Shown one piece after another: positions 45,901 to 54,029 of a stretch of DNA of 64,000 nucleotides (positions within the stretch are counted from its first letter, which is position 1; each line of letters opens with the position of its first letter). Source of the DNA: Carboxylicivirga mesophila (GTDB taxonomy: Bacteria; Bacteroidota; Bacteroidia; Bacteroidales; Marinilabiliaceae); contig NZ_JAGUCN010000029.1 in the NCBI RefSeq assembly GCF_018271975.1, positions 1 to 64,000 of the forward strand. The letters are read 5' to 3'. A program made the translations under genes and the position numbers. The notes under the pieces are model-generated. The model was not told the origin of the DNA and did no database searches. It saw nothing but the letters and a program-made list of their open reading frames with translations.

Positions 45901-46650
45901 AGAATTATAATGCCATCCTACAGGCCCCTGCGCATAAAAATAGATGGCATTATTGTCATGCAAAATTGCGTTCTCTTCTAAATCTTCATACTCAAATACT
46001 CCATTGGTAAGTGGTAGCATATTACCACCGTTACCAAAAACATTCACGTTTGATGGATTAGTGAAACCCCACGAAGACAGCAGCGAATATGGAATTTTAT
46101 GAACCCCGGATTCATTCACTTTTATTTTCACCCATTTTCCGCTGGCTAACACCGAGGCACTGGCCTCTTTCTTCAGCCCCTTCAATTGTAACTGATTCTC
46201 TGACACCTTAGGAATGGTTGTTTCATAGGTGATTTGCTCTAAGCGATAAAAGTGCTGTTCCAGTTCATCAAAAATAATGGGTTGAAAAACCAGCTGCAGA
46301 AAGTATTCACCACGGATATTTACTGTATTCTTGGTTAAAAGGGTAAAAAAATCTTTATCTATGTTTGTCAAAAAGGCCAGTTGGAGAGAGTCGGTAATTA
46401 GGGTTGTCTCAAATGACAACTTAATGTCAACTGAATCAGGATGAATATAACCTGGTAACAATATGTCCACTTTCTTCACTGGCAGTTGACTGACATCATC
46501 CCAAAAGCTAAGATCTTTGAATTGGACTGGTGGCTGAACATCGCTCACCATTTCACCATCTATCCACTGAAACTGAACTCTACCAGTATGCTCCTGTGCG
46601 TTAACCCAGTAACAACTCCACATTACTAAAACAACAATAATCTGCTTCAT
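42913..46650 (-). CDS. porU: Type IX secretion C-terminal signal peptidase PorU
   Basis: The 1245-residue precursor has a signal peptide (MKQIIVVLVMWSCYWVNA), an N-terminal beta-rich region, a gingipain-type C25 peptidase domain (about 530-900) with catalytic His763 in YTGHGSERQ and Cys797 in MTATCEFSRYDD, and a C-terminal sorting-like domain with VYPNPLEVGG and LYSISGRLIDRF, ending SKKILVIR. PorU removes the CTD of T9SS cargo and attaches it to surface lipopolysaccharide. It is the first gene of porU-porV and is divergent from gldJ, an arrangement conserved across Bacteroidota. Confidence 0.94.
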   Translation of the reverse strand: MKQIIVVLVMWSCYWVNAQEHTGRVQFQWIDGEMVSDVQPPVQFKDLSFWDDVSQLPVKKVDILLPGYIHPDSVDIKLSFETTLITDSLQLAFLTNIDKDFFTLLTKNTVNIRGEYFLQLVFQPIIFDELEQHFYRLEQITYETTIPKVSENQLQLKGLKKEASASVLASGKWVKIKVNESGVHKIPYSLLSSWGFTNPSNVNVFGNGGNMLPLTNGVFEYEDLEENAILHDNNAIYFYAQGPVGWHYNSTQKFFDHQLHNFSDVAYYFLSEDNGEGKRVQLSELVSSTFTNETDEFDSYQFHELENQNLLKSGRKWYGLRFDPQQARTYSFEFKNRVKEKDVRIKTNVIARSNVSSSFETQVNDKNVQTINVPAVDYNNYVGAFANEGLSIGSFSSNDDLVSVNLRYKSEAGSASGWLNYITLNAKEKIVVNDQLSFRNADFVGDAMSTRYYLSGVSSSMELWDVTRHTAAAKINIENYNGKSGFTYHSEDLREFVAFDKAGNLPQPGFEESVINQNLRGMTVPDMLIVVHPLFESEARRLAAIHARHSGLQCEVVSTYQVYNEFSSGSPDVSAIRDLARHLYKQGGKFKYLLLFGDGSYDNKTYDDKNTNFILTYQSDNSINVQYSYVSDDFFGCLDDGEGANILYNGLDIGIGRFPVSTMEQAKTMVDKVETYLFNSEPGPWKTKVTFVGDDGDSNLHMTQADTLSRRVFASFPAFNQQKIYFDAYTKVTTSTGDRYPEVNEEVNKTIEQGTLIFNYTGHGSERQLAHENILDIPAIKKFTNINRLSVFMTATCEFSRYDDYHDTSAGEWVVLSPLGGGVAMFTTTRIAWSNSNLAINKSFYKYIFEKDENEEKLRLGEVMMSTKNELINSNNRLNFTLLGDPALQLAYPSGDIVTHSINGNVDSTHTEVLNALTIATIEGEITQAEVNEPLVSMQVFDKPITVKTLGNKGAVPFEYQVYQSRIYSGQQEASGEFFQSSFVVPKDIRYNVGAGRISYYSTDANGAEAFGADNSVLIGGVSDNPPNDTEGPEIAVWLNDSTFVSGGLTGSQPVLLARLYDENGINASGVGIGHDITLVIDDNRSLPVNLNSYYEADKNSFTSGTITYQLRPLDEGMHKLELKAWDNLNNSSVTNLDFEVYIGKKLNISNASVYPNPLEVGGTMYLEFEHDAPNMILDVTCSLYSISGRLIDRFETQQPASGTSVKPIEWRPRQLQKGLYVLQCEIRSPENQVGKFSKKILVIR

Positions 46651-46967
46651 CTAATATCTTAATATCAACACCTTACACAACAACAACTCTCTAAACCCAT
46701 CAATTTTAATACAGCCACTACACATTTTTGTTTATGAAAAAACACAAAAATAGAGATTACTGTACAAGAATTTTCTATTTTTAACGTTTTCAATGATGAA
46801 AAATTGTATTGATAACTTTTTGCCACTACTAAAAAAAGGGAATGAAAAAGAAGTTCAGCTATAACCTTTTTTTATTTTTGCAGTATAAAGAAGTCAGTTG
46901 CGCATATTACGAGCGCAGCATTAAAGTTCGCAAATAATTGATAATTAGAACACAATATCAAAGTGCT
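46651..46967. promoter_or_regulatory. Divergent porU/gldJ promoter region
   Basis: No gene is seen in these 317 bases. TATTTTTG occurs on the minus strand at 46745-46752 (toward porU) and on the plus strand at 46873-46880 (toward gldJ), each an exact -7 match but without a properly spaced TTG. A/T-rich runs fill the rest. Confidence 0.45.
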
Positions 46968-48467
46968 ATGAGATTAAATACCGCAGTTATTTTGGCTGTT
47001 TTGGCTTTTAGCTTAGTAGGCTTATCGTCATGTAGTAAGAGCGGTGGAAACAAAACTGTTTCTTCTGCAACAGGTTGGGAATATAACAACCCTGACTTTG
47101 GTGGTTTTGAATACAAGTCAGGCTATGAGCAAGAAACCGGACCCGGATTGGTTTTTATTGAAGGTGGTACCTTTATTATGGGCCGCGTTGAGCAAGATGT
47201 TCTTTATGAATGGAACAATGCCCCAAGGCGAGTGACCGTTCCTTCATTCTATATGGATGAAAGTGAAGTTAGAAACATTGATTATTTAGAATATTTATTC
47301 TGGATTAGACGTGTATACGTTGATTACCCGGAAGTATACCGCAAGGCTTTGCCGGACACCTTGGTTTGGCGTCGCCCTATGGCTTATAACGAGCCAATGG
47401 TAGAAAACTACCTGCGTCACCCGGCTTATGCAGAGTATCCTGTAGTAGGTGTAAGTCACATTCAGGCTCAGGATTACTGTAAATGGCGAACTGACCGTGT
47501 AAACGAAATGATATTGGTTGACGAAGGTATTCTGGAATTTGATGTAAACCAGATTGGTGAAAACAACTTCAATACCGAAGCATACCTTTACGGGCAATAC
47601 GAAGGTATCCAGGGAAAAAACCCTATGGAAGACCTAAACCCAAATAACGACACTCGACGTGTAAGATGGGATGACGGAATTCTGCTTCCTCGTTACCGAC
47701 TCCCAACCGAAGCTGAGTGGGAATACGCAGCACTTGGATTAATTGGAAACTCATACGACGAACGCATGACTGACCGTCGAATCTATCCTTGGGATGGCCA
47801 CATCACTCGTAATGCCAGCAAAAAAGAGCGTGGCAAAATGATGGCTAACTTCGTGAGAGGAACAGGTGACATGATGGGTATGGCCGGAAATCTTAACGAT
47901 GGTGGTGACATCACCGTTGATGTTAAATCATATTACCCTAATGATTACGGCTTATACTGTATGGCCGGAAACGTGAATGAGTGGGTGGCTGATGTATATC
48001 GTCCTTTATCATTCGAAGATATGGATGAGTTCAGTCCATACCGTGGTAACGTTTTCCAGCAGAAAGTGCTTGATGAAGAAGGTTACATTGTAGAAAAAGA
48101 TAGCCTTGGCCGTATTCGCTACCGTACTGAAGAAGACAAAGACATTTTAAACAGAAAGAACTACCGCACATCTGACAACCGCAACTATGCTGACGGTGAT
48201 GCTACTTCGAATGCCGTAGTAGGTTCAGACTGGAACGATGTTGATGCTAATACTAGCACAATGTATGCAGGTTCACCTAACAGTAGCCTTGGAAGCTTGG
48301 TATCTGACCGCTCACGCGTATACAAAGGTGGAGGTTGGAGAGACCGCGCTTACTGGTTAGCTCCTGGCACACGCCGCTACCTTGACGAAAGAGAAAGTCG
48401 CGATGATTTAGGTTTCCGATGTGCTATGACACGTGTAGGAAGTCCAATCAATAGCAAAAAGAAATAA
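46968..48467 (+). CDS. gldJ: Gliding/T9SS lipoprotein GldJ
   Basis: From the ATG at 46968 the product has 499 residues. The signal ends in LVGLSSC, so Cys is lipidated. The rest is a formylglycine-generating-enzyme-like (FGE-sulfatase) fold with GLVFIEGGTFIMGRVE, RLPTEAEWEYAALG, MAGNVNEWVADVYRP and YKGGGWRDRAYWLAP. In GldJ and GldK this fold is structural, not catalytic. Disordered inserts lie near residues 300-320. GldJ stabilises the type IX secretion motor and ring; its C-terminus is functionally important in Flavobacterium. Position next to porU supports GldJ over GldK. Confidence 0.9.
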   Translation: MRLNTAVILAVLAFSLVGLSSCSKSGGNKTVSSATGWEYNNPDFGGFEYKSGYEQETGPGLVFIEGGTFIMGRVEQDVLYEWNNAPRRVTVPSFYMDESEVRNIDYLEYLFWIRRVYVDYPEVYRKALPDTLVWRRPMAYNEPMVENYLRHPAYAEYPVVGVSHIQAQDYCKWRTDRVNEMILVDEGILEFDVNQIGENNFNTEAYLYGQYEGIQGKNPMEDLNPNNDTRRVRWDDGILLPRYRLPTEAEWEYAALGLIGNSYDERMTDRRIYPWDGHITRNASKKERGKMMANFVRGTGDMMGMAGNLNDGGDITVDVKSYYPNDYGLYCMAGNVNEWVADVYRPLSFEDMDEFSPYRGNVFQQKVLDEEGYIVEKDSLGRIRYRTEEDKDILNRKNYRTSDNRNYADGDATSNAVVGSDWNDVDANTSTMYAGSPNSSLGSLVSDRSRVYKGGGWRDRAYWLAPGTRRYLDERESRDDLGFRCAMTRVGSPINSKKK

Positions 48468-48489
48468 TTCTGACAACAGAATATTATCA

Positions 48490-48523
48490 AGAGGCTGACT
48501 TTTATAGTTAGCCTCTTTTTTTA
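48490..48523 (+). terminator. gldJ terminator, overlapping the murF -7 box
   Basis: AGAGGCTGAC at 48490-48499 pairs with GTTAGCCTCT at 48507-48516 (one G-T), followed by seven T. The T-run continues into TATTTTTG at 48522-48529, an exact -7 match 31 bases before the murF ATG. Confidence 0.83.
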
Positions 48524-48559
48524 TTTTTGTCATTCAAACATTTTTCACTTCGACATACC

Positions 48560-49861
48560 ATGAGTCAAATCGCAAACATTCATCAAGCTTTTCTGGCAAG
48601 CAAAGGCGTATCTACCGATAGCAGGAGCAATAATAAAGGGTTTATGTTTTTTGCTTTAAAAGGCGCCAATTTCGATGGTAACAAATATGTAGATAGTGTA
48701 ATGAAAGATGAAGCTGCCTTTGCGGTAGCAGATGACGAAACTCTGAGCGGCCTAACAAATGTTTTTATTGTAGAAGATGTATTAACAACCCTGCAAGAAC
48801 TCGCCCGTTTTCATCGTCGCTATTTAAATATTCCTATTTTAGCCATAACGGGTTCTAACGGCAAAACAACCACCAAAGAATTAGTGGCAGCCGTTTTAAA
48901 AGAGAAATATACTATTAAGGCTACTTCTGGCAATTATAACAACCACATTGGTGTTCCATTAACGCTTTTAAGCATGGATGAGTCTATTGAATTTGGTGTT
49001 GTTGAGATGGGTGCCAATCATATTGGCGAGATTGAAGCTTTGTGCAAAATAGCTGAACCCAACTATGGCATTATTACAAACGTAGGCAAAGCACACCTTG
49101 AAGGATTTGGTTCATTTGAGGGTGTTAAAACAGCTAAAGGTGAGCTTTATCAATACTTAAAGCACACCAATGGTATAGTGTTTATTAATGCCGACAACCC
49201 CCACCTGGATCAAATGGCTGCCGGCCTAAGCAACCGGATTGATTATGGCCCAAATCATGGCAAAATAACCGGCCAGATTACAGCCGACTATCCGTTTGTT
49301 GCCATTAAATGGCATTCTGGTCAGACTAATAAAAGCTACGATATCTCCACTCAGCTAATTGGCGCTTACAACCTGGAAAATATCCTATCAGCCATTTGCA
49401 TTGGATACGCGCTGGGTGTGAACGAAACAGCCATTAACAAAGCCCTTCAAGCATACTCACCATCCAATAACCGCTCGCAATTTATCCAGACGGAAAATAA
49501 CCAAATCATCATGGATGCCTACAATGCAAATCCTTCTAGCATGCAGGTAGCATTGCAGAACTTTGGCAGAGTTGATGCTGAAAATAAAATCCTGATCATT
49601 GGTGGCATGAAAGAGTTGGGTAGTGACAGCCTTAGCGAACACAGTAAGCTAATTGATACTATTAAAGAGTTGAAACTATCACAAGTCATGCTCATTGGTG
49701 AGGAGTTCCATAACTTAGCAAATGACAACAAAGAGTTCAGTTTTTTTGCAACAACCGATGAACTGATTGATTCATTAAAAGCATCCCGAATTAAAAATGC
49801 TTACTTCCTAATTAAAGGTTCGCGCAGCAATAAACTGGAAGAAGTACTCCCATATCTTTAA
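48560..49861 (+). CDS. murF: UDP-N-acetylmuramoyl-tripeptide-D-alanyl-D-alanine ligase
   Basis: The 433-residue enzyme adds D-Ala-D-Ala to the muramyl tripeptide in peptidoglycan synthesis. It has an N-terminal substrate domain (STDSRSNNKGFMFFALKG), the central ATPase with ITGSNGKTTTKELV and FGVVEMGANHIGEI, IITNVGKAHLEGFG, and a C-terminal domain with MDAYNANPSSMQVAL. The ATG at 48560 gives the conventional N-terminus; the longer frame overlaps the -7 box. It converges with the glycosyltransferase gene, sharing four bases (TTAA). Confidence 0.94.
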   Translation: MSQIANIHQAFLASKGVSTDSRSNNKGFMFFALKGANFDGNKYVDSVMKDEAAFAVADDETLSGLTNVFIVEDVLTTLQELARFHRRYLNIPILAITGSNGKTTTKELVAAVLKEKYTIKATSGNYNNHIGVPLTLLSMDESIEFGVVEMGANHIGEIEALCKIAEPNYGIITNVGKAHLEGFGSFEGVKTAKGELYQYLKHTNGIVFINADNPHLDQMAAGLSNRIDYGPNHGKITGQITADYPFVAIKWHSGQTNKSYDISTQLIGAYNLENILSAICIGYALGVNETAINKALQAYSPSNNRSQFIQTENNQIIMDAYNANPSSMQVALQNFGRVDAENKILIIGGMKELGSDSLSEHSKLIDTIKELKLSQVMLIGEEFHNLANDNKEFSFFATTDELIDSLKASRIKNAYFLIKGSRSNKLEEVLPYL

Positions 49862-50892
49862 TGGAAACGAAAATGCTTTAGCTCGCTGAATTTTCGCACA
49901 CCTTTTAGGTAATAAGCCCAAATAATGCTTTGAGGATATTTTTCTTTGTGCTGCTTTTTAAGGCGAAATGGTGCCAGCTCTTTTCGTTGTTTTAGCACTT
50001 GTGGTAATCTTCCATAGAAACTAAAATGAGCCTTTAAAACAGCCATGAAAAAGCCAAATTCCCCTTTGGTAATAAAATGCAATCCGGCAATACCGTCGAG
50101 TACCATCCTGATGAATAATACAGGTAATAGACGACTACCATGCATATTTTTCACCATCATCACCAGGTTGTTTCTGAAATTGAGAAACGCTTTACGCGCA
50201 CTTTGCTGACTTAGAGTAGCCCCGCCAACATGTAACACTTCAGCTGCAGGCAACACCTTAATGGCATATCCCCTGTTTTTCAATCGCCAGCATAAATCAA
50301 TTTCTTCCATATGAGCAAAGAACGATTCATCAAGCCCGCCAGTCTCATTATACAGTTCGGCCCGAATCATTAAAGCTGCTCCGGTAGCCCAAAAAACTGT
50401 TAAAGGCTCATTGTACTGACCTTCATCTGTTTCAATTTGATCCAGTATACGTCCTCTGCAAAACGGGTAACCAAACACATCGATGTACCCTCCGGCAGCT
50501 CCGGCATATTCAAACTTATCAGGTTCGTTGTATGATCTTACCTTAGGCATGCAGGCTCCCAGGTATGGCTGTTTGTCCATAGCTTGAATAAGCGGTGGCA
50601 GCCAGTCCTTTTCTGGAGCCACATCACTATTTAGCAACACAAAATAATCGGCTTCAATTTGCTTCAGAGCATGATTATAACCGCCTGCAAAACCATAGTT
50701 TTTATCCAGCTGAATAACACGGACAGACGGGAAACTCTCCTGCAAAAAGAGCAGGCTATCATCACTTGAAGCATTGTCAGCCACAATCACCTCAACACCC
50801 TCATGGGCAGAATTTTTTAAAACCACAGGCAAAAACTTTTCAAGTAATACCCGTCCGTTCCAGTTTAATATGACAACAGCCGTTTTAGACAT
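49858..50892 (-). CDS. Glycosyltransferase family 2 (rhamnosyltransferase-like)
   Basis: The 344-residue protein has a GT-A fold N-terminus with VVILNWNGRVLLEKFL, VIVADNASSDDS, the DXD-like LLNSDVAPEKDWL and the acceptor-region HMEEIDLCWRLKNRGY (catalytic base candidate in EEID). The C-terminal ~100 residues are hydrophobic/basic and may contact the membrane (KGEFGFFMAVLKAHFSFY). It transfers sugars to a surface glycan or lipid; the substrate is not predictable. It is the last gene of the mtaB, IMPase, acyltransferase, GT2 operon. Confidence 0.88.
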   Translation of the reverse strand: MSKTAVVILNWNGRVLLEKFLPVVLKNSAHEGVEVIVADNASSDDSLLFLQESFPSVRVIQLDKNYGFAGGYNHALKQIEADYFVLLNSDVAPEKDWLPPLIQAMDKQPYLGACMPKVRSYNEPDKFEYAGAAGGYIDVFGYPFCRGRILDQIETDEGQYNEPLTVFWATGAALMIRAELYNETGGLDESFFAHMEEIDLCWRLKNRGYAIKVLPAAEVLHVGGATLSQQSARKAFLNFRNNLVMMVKNMHGSRLLPVLFIRMVLDGIAGLHFITKGEFGFFMAVLKAHFSFYGRLPQVLKQRKELAPFRLKKQHKEKYPQSIIWAYYLKGVRKFSELKHFRFH

Positions 50893-50900
50893 ATCCGGTT

Positions 50901-51785
50901 TTAGTTTTGAATTTCTCTGACTTCAGAATACTTCCAACGCTTATGCGACCATAACCAATCTTCGGGCCTTTCGCGTATGATATCTTCCAGGCATTTTAGA
51001 TGCATCTCGGTAATCTCAAATTCATTGGTCGACACACTATCCTCAACTAATGGAATAATATCTACCTGGTAATAACCGCGTTTTATTCGGCTCATTTTCA
51101 TAAATACAACTGGTGCCTTAAAGGCCTTAGCCATCTTCTCCGGCCCCAGCAATACAGCCGTATTCTGATTCAAAAACTTAGTCCAGTACTGTATTTTATT
51201 TCTATCGGGTGATTGGTCGGCTATCAACCCAATGATAAAATTCTTATTCTGACGCCTTACTTTAATAAGCTCGCGCATGGTATCACGCATGGTAAAATTC
51301 AAACTACCCCAACGCCCTCTGAGCTTTAGCATATAATTATCAAACTGCTCGTTTTTAAGCGGGCGATAGGTGGCGCATGCCACATGGTTGGAATGCAGTG
51401 CCAATGAAGGAATCCACTCCCAGCAGCCATAATGCCCCATGATGGCCACCACATCTTTTCCTTCATTCGCCATCTGATTAGCATATTCCATATTATTAAA
51501 AACCATTCGCTTGCGCATCTGCTTTTCACTCATGGATTGCACTTTAATTGTTTCAATCATCACATCGCAGAAGCCACGATAGAACTTTAAGCGAATCTCG
51601 CGCAACTCGTCTTTTGACTTGTCGGGAAAGGCATAACGCAGGTTTTCGTTAATAACAGCTCTGCGATACCCGATCAGACGGATAAAGTGATACAATAAAT
51701 CAGAGTATAAATAGAGTATGAAGAAGGGTTGTAAGCTAAACAACCACAAAAAGCCTAAAGCAATATAATTTCCAATCTTTCCCAT
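50901..51785 (-). CDS. LpxL/HtrB-type lysophospholipid acyltransferase
   Basis: From the ATG at 51785, one base after the IMPase stop, the product has 294 residues. One N-terminal hydrophobic helix (YIALGFLWLFSLQPFFILYL) is followed by the catalytic HX4E motif in MGHYGCWEW, then GLIADQSPD, LLGPEKMAKAF and the family-typical end RPEDWLWSHKRWKY. Members add secondary acyl chains to lipid A or related amino lipids. A TTG at 51797 opens a longer frame but overlaps the previous gene. With the adjacent glycosyltransferase it points to outer-leaflet lipid or glycan synthesis. Confidence 0.9.
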   Translation of the reverse strand: MGKIGNYIALGFLWLFSLQPFFILYLYSDLLYHFIRLIGYRRAVINENLRYAFPDKSKDELREIRLKFYRGFCDVMIETIKVQSMSEKQMRKRMVFNNMEYANQMANEGKDVVAIMGHYGCWEWIPSLALHSNHVACATYRPLKNEQFDNYMLKLRGRWGSLNFTMRDTMRELIKVRRQNKNFIIGLIADQSPDRNKIQYWTKFLNQNTAVLLGPEKMAKAFKAPVVFMKMSRIKRGYYQVDIIPLVEDSVSTNEFEITEMHLKCLEDIIRERPEDWLWSHKRWKYSEVREIQN

Positions 51786-51786
51786 T

Positions 51787-52575
51787 TTACCGGACAATAC
51801 GATTAATTACCTCTTTAAATTCATTAAAAGATTCAGCATTGGCAGCTATTATCTCCTGACCAAAAATATAATCATCTCCACCATTAAAATCGCATACCTT
51901 ACCACCTGCTTGCTGCACCAGAAAAGCGCCTGCGGCCACATCCCATGCTTTGAGGTTATATTCATAAAACGAATCAAATCGACCACATGCCACATAAGCT
52001 AAATCGGTAGCGGCGGAGCCCAGTCGCCGCAAACCCCTCGAATGCTCCATAAAGTAACGTACAGAATCCATAAAACCATTCAGCCGCGAATAGTTAGAAT
52101 AAGGGAATCCTGTGGCAATCAAACTATCCTTAACCGTTGATGTGGCAGACACACGAACTTCCTGACCATTCAAATACACTGGTGCTCCACGATAAGAATA
52201 AAAACACTCATCCAGGCCAATTTCATAAATCACCCCCAACACCAGTTCTTTGCCATCCATCAGGGCAATACTAATGGCATAAGGCGATAAGCCATGAATA
52301 AAATTGGTGGTACCATCAATAGGATCGATGATCCAGTTATAAACATCTCCCCTGGCGTCAGTAGTACCTTCTTCGGCAATAAAACCACTTTCGGGCAATA
52401 AGCCTTGCAGTGCCGATACAATGCGCTGTTCCGAGGCCTTATCCACCTGCGTCACAAAATCGTTACTCCCTTTCTCCTCAATACTAATCGAAGCCTCCTG
52501 ACGTTGCGCCTTGATGTAGTGTCCTGTTTGCCTGGCAATATCACAAACCTGCTGGCATAATTCCTGGTAGTTCAT
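51787..52575 (-). CDS. Inositol monophosphatase family protein
   Basis: The 262-residue enzyme has the Mg2+-dependent phosphatase motifs of the IMPase/SuhB family: Glu in FIAEEGT, the signature WIIDPIDGTTNFIHG and the C-terminal WDVAAGAFLVQQAGG. Members dephosphorylate inositol-1-phosphate or related sugar phosphates; SuhB also acts in rRNA transcription. It is placed between mtaB and the acyltransferase with very short spacers (4 and 1 bases), so it is co-transcribed. Confidence 0.93.
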   Translation of the reverse strand: MNYQELCQQVCDIARQTGHYIKAQRQEASISIEEKGSNDFVTQVDKASEQRIVSALQGLLPESGFIAEEGTTDARGDVYNWIIDPIDGTTNFIHGLSPYAISIALMDGKELVLGVIYEIGLDECFYSYRGAPVYLNGQEVRVSATSTVKDSLIATGFPYSNYSRLNGFMDSVRYFMEHSRGLRRLGSAATDLAYVACGRFDSFYEYNLKAWDVAAGAFLVQQAGGKVCDFNGGDDYIFGQEIIAANAESFNEFKEVINRIVR

Positions 52576-52579
52576 AATG

Positions 52580-53896
52580 TTAAGTTAATTGGCCCGTCAT
52601 ATTGAGCGTATCCAATGACAAATGCCTGAGTTTAACATCCTTTATAGAATTGCTAAGTTCAGAATCATAAGGCACTTCCACCTTGATGTAATTAGGCGTA
52701 AAGCCATTAATCATCCCTCCATGTTCGGCCCCCTCAAACAGCACAGGCATCTCTTCTCCTATGTATGTTTTATAAAAATGACGGGTTTTCTTCTCCGACA
52801 GTTCGTGTAATATCTTACTTCGCTCTTTCCTGACCGGAATGGGCACCACCTCATCTATTTTCAAGGCTTGCGTATTGGGCCGTTCTGAATAGGTAAACAC
52901 ATGTAGTTGCGAAATATCCAGATCGGCCAGAAACTGATGTGTTATCTTAAACTCTTCCTCAGACTCACCTCTTACACCTACAATAACATCAACTCCAATA
53001 AATGCATGTGGAATTAACTCCTTGATGCGCTCAATTTTGCTGCGAAACAACTGTGTATCATATTTTCGCTTCATCAGTTTAAGCACCTTATCGGAGCCTG
53101 ACTGCAGCGGAATATGAAAGTGAGGCATAAACTTCTTAGATGCAGCAACAAAGGCTATTATTTCATCTGTCAACAGGTTGGGTTCGATGGATGAGATACG
53201 GAAACGTTCAATACCCTCCACTTTTTCTAATTGTTGAACCAACTGAAAGAAGTTCTCATCGGTCCCTTTGCCAAAGTCGCCAATATTAACCCCGGTTAAT
53301 ATGATTTCTTTCGCACCTCCTTCGGCTGCCTTCTTTGCTTGTTCAATCGTATTGGCAATGGTATCGCTACGACTTCGCCCCCTGGCAAATGGAATGGTGC
53401 AATAGCTGCAGAAATAATCGCAACCATCCTGCACTTTCAGAAAACAGCGGGTACGATCGCCAAACGAATAGGATGGCTTAAATTCTTTGTTCTCGCCTAT
53501 TTGACCAGCATGTACCTCGGCACCGTTTCCCTTCTTAAAATCTTCGATATATTGCAGTATATCAAATTTCTCATTGGAACCCAGAACCAAATCAACACCC
53601 TCAATCTTAGAAACATCCTCTGGCTTGAGCTGAGCGAAACAACCGGTAACTACGATAAATGCATTCGGATTTTGCTTGATGGCCTTGCGAATAACCTGCT
53701 TGCATTTTTTATCTGCCAGCTCGGTTACCGAACAGGTATTAAACAAGTACACGTCGGCCGGTTCCGAAATATCCACCTTCGCAAACCCTGCCTCAACCAT
53801 GGTACGCGCCACCGTTGATGTTTCGCTGAAATTAAGCTTACACCCAAAGGTATGAAACGCCACCTTCTTATTTTCAAAAACCGAATTATCTATCAT
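52580..53896 (-). CDS. mtaB: tRNA t6A37 methylthiotransferase MtaB
   Basis: The 438-residue radical-SAM enzyme methylthiolates t6A37 to ms2t6A in tRNAs for ANN codons. The N-terminal UPF0004 domain has the first cluster ligands in HTFGCKLNFSE, FNTCSVTELA and VVTGCFAQLKPE. The radical SAM cluster motif is CDYFCSYCTIPFARGRSRS (CxxxCxxC). A TRAM domain ends the protein. The CKLN form and GVNIGDFGKG favour MtaB over MiaB. It heads a four-gene operon. Confidence 0.93.
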   Translation of the reverse strand: MIDNSVFENKKVAFHTFGCKLNFSETSTVARTMVEAGFAKVDISEPADVYLFNTCSVTELADKKCKQVIRKAIKQNPNAFIVVTGCFAQLKPEDVSKIEGVDLVLGSNEKFDILQYIEDFKKGNGAEVHAGQIGENKEFKPSYSFGDRTRCFLKVQDGCDYFCSYCTIPFARGRSRSDTIANTIEQAKKAAEGGAKEIILTGVNIGDFGKGTDENFFQLVQQLEKVEGIERFRISSIEPNLLTDEIIAFVAASKKFMPHFHIPLQSGSDKVLKLMKRKYDTQLFRSKIERIKELIPHAFIGVDVIVGVRGESEEEFKITHQFLADLDISQLHVFTYSERPNTQALKIDEVVPIPVRKERSKILHELSEKKTRHFYKTYIGEEMPVLFEGAEHGGMINGFTPNYIKVEVPYDSELSNSIKDVKLRHLSLDTLNMTGQLT

Positions 53897-53989
53897 TGTA
53901 TCTTCAGGAAAAGCGCAAAGGTAGCAAAAATGCCATTAGCCCATAGCTCTTTGGTCGTTGTTCCTATTAGTCAACCTTATATCTGGCAG

Positions 53990-54017
53990 AAAAATGGGCT
54001 CCCGGAATGAGAGCCCA
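53990..54017 (-). terminator. phoH terminator
   Basis: TGGGCTC at 53995-54001 pairs with GAGCCCA at 54011-54017. On the minus strand the stem is followed by TTTTTC. It lies 13 bases after the phoH stop. Confidence 0.75.
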
Positions 54018-54029
54018 ATGCTGTATAAA

